Source: an uncultured Sphingomonas sp.
GTDB taxonomy: Bacteria > Pseudomonadota > Alphaproteobacteria > Sphingomonadales > Sphingomonadaceae
Direction of reading: 5' to 3'
Assembly (NCBI GenBank): GCA_946886645.1
Contig: CAMPIY010000031.1
Location: 1-11,449, forward strand
DNA length: 11,449 nucleotides
Below are positions 7,750 through 11,449 of the stretch, piece by piece (within the stretch, counting starts at the first letter, position 1; the number at the start of each line of letters is the position of its first letter). Below the pieces are notes generated by a model. It ran no database searches. It saw only the letters and a list, made by a program, of their open reading frames with translations, and had not been told where the DNA came from. Both the position numbers and the translations under genes were made by a program.

Positions 7750-9009
7750 ATGGCGAGTATTCCTTTCCTTCCCGCAGCCACCCGGCGCCGCCGCGAACCG
7801 CTTACCGGCGCACGACTGATCATCGTGTCGGTCACCATCGGGTTCGCCGTGTTCCTGCTGTGGGCGATGCTCGCAAAGGTCGACGAGGTCACCGCAGGCC
7901 AGGGCAAGGTCATCCCGTCGAGCAAGGTCCAGCTGATTCAGTCGACCCAGGCGGCGACGGTCGCGGAACTGCTGGTGCGGTCCGGTCAGCAGGTCAAGAG
8001 AGGCCAGCTTCTGGCCCGCCTCGACAGCCCGGAAAGCCGTTCGATCCTGGCTGAAACCGAGGCATTGCAGGCACGTTCCGCACGCCTGCAGTCGGAAGGC
8101 ACCGGTTCGTCGCTTTCGCTTGACGGTGAAGAAGCAACCTTGAGCGCGGTCCGGCGGCAGGCGCTGTCGAGCCGGGTCGCTGCGCTCCGCGCGTCCGCCG
8201 AGCAGCGCCGCCGTGAAGGGGCGGAAGCGGCGGCGACGATCAACTCGCTGACGCGCAGCCTGGCGCTGGCGCAGGACAATGTGAACCGGCTTGCGCCGCT
8301 GGCTGCCAAGAACATCGTTCCGCAGACCGAGCTGGCCGACGCCCAGCGCGAGGTGGTCGACCTCCAGGGACGCATCGCCGCGGCGCGCGAGCAACAGGGC
8401 CGGGCCAACGCGGCGGTCAGCGAGGCGCTCAGCCAGGCCAACGAAGCCGCATTCACCTTCCGCCAGGACGCGCTGAGCGAGGCAAGCCAGGTCAACCAGA
8501 AGATCGCGGTCAACGAGCAGTCGCTGCGCGGCCGCAATAACGCTGGACGGATGGAACTTCGCTCACCGGTCGACGGCGTCGTCAACGACGTCCAGGTCAC
8601 GACCATCGGCGGCTTCGTCCAGGCGGGCGAGAAGGTGATGGAAGTCGTTCCGATGGGCGACAAGCTGCTCGTCGAAACCCGGGTGAAGCCGAGCGACATT
8701 GCGTTCATCAAGGTTGGCGACAAGGCGCTGGTCAAGGTCACCGCTTATGACTTCTCGACCTATGGCGGGCTTGAGGGCCATGTGGTGCAGGTCTCGGCCG
8801 ACAGCATTTATGACGAGGTTGAGCGGCAGGCCTTCTTCAACGTCATCGTCGAAACCGACCGATCCTATCTGGTGGCTGCCGGCCGCAAGCTGCCGATTGC
8901 GCCGGGCATGATGACCGACACGCAGATCATTACGGGCCGCAAGAGCGTGCTGACCTATTTGCTGAAGCCGGTTCTCAAAGCCCGCAGCGACGCACTTCGC
9001 GAGCGCTGA
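7750..9009 (+). CDS. HlyD-family membrane-fusion (adaptor) protein
   Basis: This 419-residue periplasmic adaptor should bridge the ABC exporter and the TolC-like channel. A short cytoplasmic basic segment is followed by a single membrane helix (about 24-43). A first half of a lipoyl-like domain comes next (VAELLVRSGQQVKRGQLLARL), then a long Ala/Gln/Arg-rich coiled-coil hairpin (about 95-260). The second half of the lipoyl domain begins at MELRSPVDGVV, and a beta-barrel follows. The C-terminus carries the family signature around PGMMTDTQIITGRKSVLTYLLKP. The ATG is preceded by AGGA (7738-7741) at eight bases. It starts 17 bases after the hydrolase stop and closes the operon. By position it is the LapC-equivalent. 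Confidence 0.93.
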   Translation: MASIPFLPAATRRRREPLTGARLIIVSVTIGFAVFLLWAMLAKVDEVTAGQGKVIPSSKVQLIQSTQAATVAELLVRSGQQVKRGQLLARLDSPESRSILAETEALQARSARLQSEGTGSSLSLDGEEATLSAVRRQALSSRVAALRASAEQRRREGAEAAATINSLTRSLALAQDNVNRLAPLAAKNIVPQTELADAQREVVDLQGRIAAAREQQGRANAAVSEALSQANEAAFTFRQDALSEASQVNQKIAVNEQSLRGRNNAGRMELRSPVDGVVNDVQVTTIGGFVQAGEKVMEVVPMGDKLLVETRVKPSDIAFIKVGDKALVKVTAYDFSTYGGLEGHVVQVSADSIYDEVERQAFFNVIVETDRSYLVAAGRKLPIAPGMMTDTQIITGRKSVLTYLLKPVLKARSDALRER

Positions 9010-9010
9010 T

Positions 9011-9955
9011 CTAAAGGCGGATAAATTCCGGAACCAGGCTCGCGGTTTCGCGGACGACGGCCGGAAGCTCGCTCTCGCCATACGCCGGCTCGAACCGTGC
9101 ATCGGCCAGCACAACCGGCGGCCTGACATCGTTGCTGGCATAGATGATCGGCGGCGTGTCGCGGCGATAGCCGTGGGTGTAGGTATGGCCGGCCGTGAAG
9201 GTCAGAACCGGGCGGTAATCGGACACGTCGCTTGAATCGACGATCCGGTCGGTGCCGTTGTCGAGGACCAGGAAGCGGCCGTTCGCCCGGACCACGAGCA
9301 CCGCATGATCCGCGCGGCGGGTCAGGTCTTTCAGGACCACCAGGTAAAGATCACGGTCCGGAACGCCGGCGGCCTTCAGCAGGGCGCGCTTGGCAATCGC
9401 GAAATCCTCGCAATCGCCACGGCCACGGGCCAGGGTTTCGGAAGCCGCCAGCCAGCGGTCGACGGTGCCGAACTGCACCCTGTCATCGACGAAGCGGACC
9501 CGCGCGTTGATGTAGCTATTCGCCGCCTCGAGCTTGGCGAAAATTCCCTGGCCGCGAAGCGATGCGGCAAAGGCCGCGGCTGCTCCGCTCACGCCCGATC
9601 CGGCGATTTGGTGCCAGCGCGAATCGAGTGGGCTTCGGCCGATCGACAAAGCGACGCTGTTGAAAATGTCGGGACGGTCAGCCGACACCGGCTGCCGGGA
9701 ATAGGACACGACCGCCCGGCGGTAGAAATTGCCGGGGCTGGACGGTGCGACTGCCTGACGTGCCGCGATCGGCTGCCCGGACTGCTGGGCATGGATCGCC
9801 GCCAGCGCACTTGGTGCGCCGCCGAGGATCGCATCGCTCTTCGACATGGAACGATAGGAAGCATTTACGATCTGCGCGTTGGCGGGCATGGCCAGTGCAA
9901 CCAGGGCGATGCCGGGCAGCAGGCGGCGGACGACGCGAAGGGCGGTGTTCCTCAT
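9011..9955 (-). CDS. LapG-type periplasmic cysteine protease (transglutaminase-like, Peptidase_C93)
   Basis: This 314-residue protein has a signal peptide ending in MPANA (cleavage after about residue 27), so it should act in the periplasm. The transglutaminase-like core holds the family triad: Cys182 in RGDCEDFA, His217 in ADHAVLVV and Asp232 in FLVLDNG. Asp181 and Glu183 flank the Cys like the calcium ligands described for LapG. In Pseudomonas, LapG cuts near the N-terminus of the adhesin LapA, releasing it and dispersing biofilm unless the c-di-GMP receptor LapD holds the protease. Being next to a giant adhesin and its exporter, this gene most likely serves the same role here. The cleavage site would be in the part of the adhesin outside the window. 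The ATG at 9955 has only a weak GGGG ribosome site. The gene is convergent to the operon with a one-base gap. Confidence 0.9.
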   Translation of the reverse strand: MRNTALRVVRRLLPGIALVALAMPANAQIVNASYRSMSKSDAILGGAPSALAAIHAQQSGQPIAARQAVAPSSPGNFYRRAVVSYSRQPVSADRPDIFNSVALSIGRSPLDSRWHQIAGSGVSGAAAAFAASLRGQGIFAKLEAANSYINARVRFVDDRVQFGTVDRWLAASETLARGRGDCEDFAIAKRALLKAAGVPDRDLYLVVLKDLTRRADHAVLVVRANGRFLVLDNGTDRIVDSSDVSDYRPVLTFTAGHTYTHGYRRDTPPIIYASNDVRPPVVLADARFEPAYGESELPAVVRETASLVPEFIRL

Positions 9956-9962
9956 TGCCCCG

Positions 9963-9978
9963 CTTGTCGCAGGACAAG
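9963..9978 (-). promoter_or_regulatory. Small hairpin just upstream of the LapG-type start codon
   Basis: Read on the minus strand, CTTGTC and GACAAG can form a perfect six-pair stem with a four-base loop (CTGC), ending seven bases before the ATG and next to the only GGGG that could act as ribosome site. It lacks a T tract after it, so it is not a terminator in this direction. It might limit translation; this is a weak inference from structure alone. Confidence 0.3.
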
Positions 9979-9979
9979 G

Positions 9980-10011
9980 AAAAAACAGCCTTAAATCACA
10001 AGGTTAATGGG
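9980..10011 (-). terminator. Possible intrinsic terminator after the alpha/beta hydrolase
   Basis: On the minus strand GCC-A-TTAA (with one bulged base) can pair with TTAAGGC, followed within two bases by a run of six T. It lies just downstream of the hydrolase stop at 10021. The stem is short and AT-rich, so strength is uncertain. It would separate the hydrolase transcript from the LapG-type gene on the same strand. Confidence 0.45.
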
Positions 10012-10020
10012 CCGGTAATC

Positions 10021-10809
10021 TTACGCAGGCGTTTCGATTGCACGAAGGAAACGATCGATCGCCTCGTTGAACTGCTCAGGCTGCTCGGCATTGGCAAGGT
10101 GGCCGGAGGCGGCAATAATCTCGACCCGGGAAGCTGGAATGAGCATCCCCAACGCGTCGGTAAGGGCCGGCGGGGTCACCCGGTCCTCGTCGCCGCACAA
10201 GATCAGCGTCGGGATGTCGACCGCGCTTGCACGATCACGCTGATCCGCGAGCCAGACGGCCGCCGCGCCCAGGCGAAAGGCCGCGGGGTCGATGGCGGCC
10301 ATTATCTCGACCGTTTCCTGTCGCAGTTCATGAGCAGCGGCACTTCCGAGCAGGACGTCGACCCGGGCCTCCGCCATGTCCTTCATCGTCATCGATTGGC
10401 TTGCCGCGACGGAGCGATCATAAATCCCCTGCCCGTCGGGGTGAACGGCGAAGCTGTCCGCGACGATGAGCGAGGCGCAACGGTCGGGTCGCATGGCTGC
10501 CATTGCCAGCGCGATGACCCCGCCCAGCGACAGTCCGCAAATATGCGCCCGCTCGATCCCGAGAGCGTCGAGAGCCGCGAAAATCGACGCGGCATAATCG
10601 TCCCTGGTTGCCGCTTCGGCAAACTCGCTTTCGCCATAGCCGGGATAATCGAACGCCAGCGCCTGGCGGGACTTTCCGAAATGGGCCAGTTGCGGTTTCC
10701 ACACGCTTTTGTCCGAGCCGACGCCGTGCAGGAAGACGATCGGCAAATCCTGGCCGCCGCCGTTCTCGTCCACTCCGATGCGTCCCCGCGCGGTTTCGAT
10801 GCTGCCCAT
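10021..10809 (-). CDS. Alpha/beta-fold hydrolase, 3-oxoadipate enol-lactonase-like
   Basis: This 262-residue protein shows the full alpha/beta hydrolase plan: oxyanion-hole motif FLHGVG (26-31), DYPGYGES after the second strand, nucleophile Ser94 in GLSLGG, acid Asp209 in GDEDR and His237 in SGHLAN. Length and the LCGDEDRVTPP segment resemble the PcaD/3-oxoadipate enol-lactonase branch, which opens a lactone ring in aromatic breakdown. Esterase or other hydrolase roles are also possible because no other pathway gene is visible. The ATG at 10809 matches the normal family N-terminus. An in-frame upstream start at 10893 would add 28 residues unlike the family and overlap the divergent gene. No ribosome site is evident upstream, suggesting a leaderless message. 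No signal peptide is seen, so it is probably cytoplasmic. Confidence 0.85.
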   Translation of the reverse strand: MGSIETARGRIGVDENGGGQDLPIVFLHGVGSDKSVWKPQLAHFGKSRQALAFDYPGYGESEFAEAATRDDYAASIFAALDALGIERAHICGLSLGGVIALAMAAMRPDRCASLIVADSFAVHPDGQGIYDRSVAASQSMTMKDMAEARVDVLLGSAAAHELRQETVEIMAAIDPAAFRLGAAAVWLADQRDRASAVDIPTLILCGDEDRVTPPALTDALGMLIPASRVEIIAASGHLANAEQPEQFNEAIDRFLRAIETPA

Positions 10810-10873
10810 CGCGCAATCATGGCAACGCGCGCCGTCTTTGCAAGCCGGGGCCGCCGCCCTAGGCTGCGCGACC
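10810..10873. promoter_or_regulatory. Short divergent promoter region sharing a palindromic TTGCAA
   Basis: The 64 bases between the two divergent starts contain TTGCAA at 10838-10843, which is its own reverse complement and could serve as a -35 box both ways. Toward the hydrolase it is followed after 16 bases by CATGAT, then six bases to the ATG. Toward the iron-sulfur gene it is followed after 16 bases by TAGGCT, then eight bases to the ATG. Both starts lack a ribosome site, which fits leaderless transcripts. The -10 matches are poor, so the call is tentative. Confidence 0.3.
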
Positions 10874-11437
10874 ATGACCAGCATGACCGTCAACGGCGAA
10901 GCAATCCGCTACAAGCTCGATCCGGAGACGCCGCTGCTTTTTGCGCTGCGCGATGCATCGAACCTGACCGGCACCAAGCACGGCTGCTACAGCGGCGACT
11001 GCGGCACCTGCACGGTGATCGTCGATGGGCGCGCGGTGCTGTCATGCCAGATGACGATCGCCGCCGCCGAGGGCGCGGACGTGGTGACGATCGAGGGTCT
11101 GTCGGCGGATCGGGCGCATCCGCTGCAACAAGCCTGGGCGACGGAACAGGTCAGCCAGTGCGGCCGCTGCGATCCGGGCTTCATCATGGCGCTCGCAGCG
11201 CTGATGAAAGCGACGCCCAATCCAACGCCCGAGCAGCTTTCGAGCCTTCCCAACATCTGCCGCTGCGGAGCGACGCCGCGCGTCCTGAAAGCCATTGCCC
11301 GCGCCGCCGAGGTCGCCGCGCCGCTCCGGGCCGTCGCGCCCTCTCCGCCCTCCAAGCCGGAAGCTGAACAAAGCGACTCATCACGGTTCAGCAACGGCTC
11401 ATCAGCCGGGACGCAATTTCAATCCAACGACTCATGA
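10874..11437 (+). CDS. [2Fe-2S] small subunit of a xanthine dehydrogenase-family molybdenum hydroxylase
   Basis: This 187-residue protein carries both iron-sulfur clusters of the family. The plant-ferredoxin-like N-terminal domain has Cys38, Cys43, Cys46 and Cys58 (Cx4Cx2Cx11C, in HGCYSGDCGTC). The helical second domain has Cys96 and Cys99 (QCGRCDPGF) and Cys129 and Cys131 (NICRCGATPR). Such subunits (as in isoquinoline 1-oxidoreductase and CO dehydrogenase CoxS) pass electrons from a molybdopterin-binding large subunit, which is not visible here. ATG 10874 is used; ATG 10883, in frame nine bases on, would start directly at the family-typical MTVNGEA and is an equally good choice. Neither has a ribosome site. 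The core ends near residue 150. The last 37 residues are Ser/Pro/Gln-rich, unlike the family, and are read through a repeat-bearing regulatory-looking stretch. The stop overlaps the next start (ATGA). Confidence 0.88.
   Translation: MTSMTVNGEAIRYKLDPETPLLFALRDASNLTGTKHGCYSGDCGTCTVIVDGRAVLSCQMTIAAAEGADVVTIEGLSADRAHPLQQAWATEQVSQCGRCDPGFIMALAALMKATPNPTPEQLSSLPNICRCGATPRVLKAIARAAEVAAPLRAVAPSPPSKPEAEQSDSSRFSNGSSAGTQFQSNDS
11363..11392. repeat. Inverted repeat GCTGAAC / GTTCAGC
   Basis: GCTGAAC at 11363-11369 is the exact reverse complement of GTTCAGC at 11386-11392, separated by 16 bases. It lies in the last codons of the iron-sulfur gene and overlaps the phased direct repeats. No T tract follows, so it is more likely a protein-binding site than a terminator. 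Confidence 0.45.
11377..11404 (+). promoter_or_regulatory. Three helically phased YTCAKCA direct repeats
   Basis: CTCATCA (11377-11383), TTCAGCA (11387-11393) and CTCATCA (11398-11404) recur at 10 and 11 base steps, and a further TTCA begins at 11418. Direct repeats at one helical turn are typical of OmpR/PhoB-type response-regulator sites. They lie 30-57 bases upstream of the ATG at 11434. No regulator is identified; the function is inferred from spacing. Confidence 0.4.
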
Positions 11438-11449
11438 AGTCGATTTGGA
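11434..11449 (+). CDS. Possible start of a next gene (five codons visible)
   Basis: ATG at 11434 overlaps the TGA of the iron-sulfur gene as ATGA and opens a frame reading MKSIW to the window end. A Lys after Met followed by hydrophobic residues is compatible with the start of a signal peptide, but too little is visible to name it. There is no clear ribosome site. The phased repeats just upstream support a real gene start here. It does not look like the start of a typical molybdopterin large subunit, but that cannot be excluded. Confidence 0.35.

Noticed and set aside
9991..10007. TTAA...TTAA pair resembling a CtrA site
   Set aside because: The gap is nine bases rather than the seven of the CtrA consensus TTAA-N7-TTAA, and the same bases are better explained as the stem of a possible terminator.
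10810..10893. Upstream start of the alpha/beta hydrolase at 10893
   Set aside because: The added 28 residues do not resemble the family N-terminus and would overlap the divergent iron-sulfur gene.
9745..11367. Open frame of 540 codons on the plus strand across the LapG-type start, the hydrolase and the iron-sulfur gene
   Set aside because: It runs across three well-supported genes in the wrong frame or strand and its product is low-complexity and Arg-rich.

Overview
The window is a dense, GC-rich, almost gap-free stretch whose gene types, codon usage and signal peptides suggest an alphaproteobacterium, most likely a member of the Sphingomonadales. That placement is inferred from gene content; no rRNA or other marker gene is present.

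Positions 1-9009 (+ strand) form a type I secretion locus. It starts with the C-terminal 994 residues of a very large repetitive surface protein (1-2985), whose beginning lies outside the window. After a terminator-like hairpin come a TolC-family outer-membrane channel (3053-4543), an LssB/LapB-type ABC exporter (4563-6722), a SleB-type cell-wall hydrolase (6719-7732) and an HlyD-family membrane-fusion protein (7750-9009). The three classical exporter parts and the probable substrate are adjacent. The unusual member is the wall hydrolase, which is translationally coupled to the ABC gene and sits between the ABC and adaptor genes.

Convergent to this operon, with one base between the two stop codons, is a periplasmic LapG-type cysteine protease (9011-9955, - strand). 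In Pseudomonas, LapG releases a LapA-type adhesin from the cell surface under control of the cyclic-di-GMP receptor LapD. The locus therefore looks like a complete export, wall-passage and release module for a biofilm adhesin, although no LapD is visible here.

The right end is a separate metabolic region. An alpha/beta hydrolase resembling 3-oxoadipate enol-lactonase (10021-10809, - strand) is divergent from a two-cluster [2Fe-2S] protein of the xanthine dehydrogenase/CO dehydrogenase small-subunit type (10874-11437, + strand). The last codons of the latter run through a set of helically phased direct repeats that look like a response-regulator site for a gene starting at 11434, of which only five codons are visible. 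No tRNA, rRNA, CRISPR array, insertion sequence or attachment site was seen, and no stretch above 300 bases lacks a gene.
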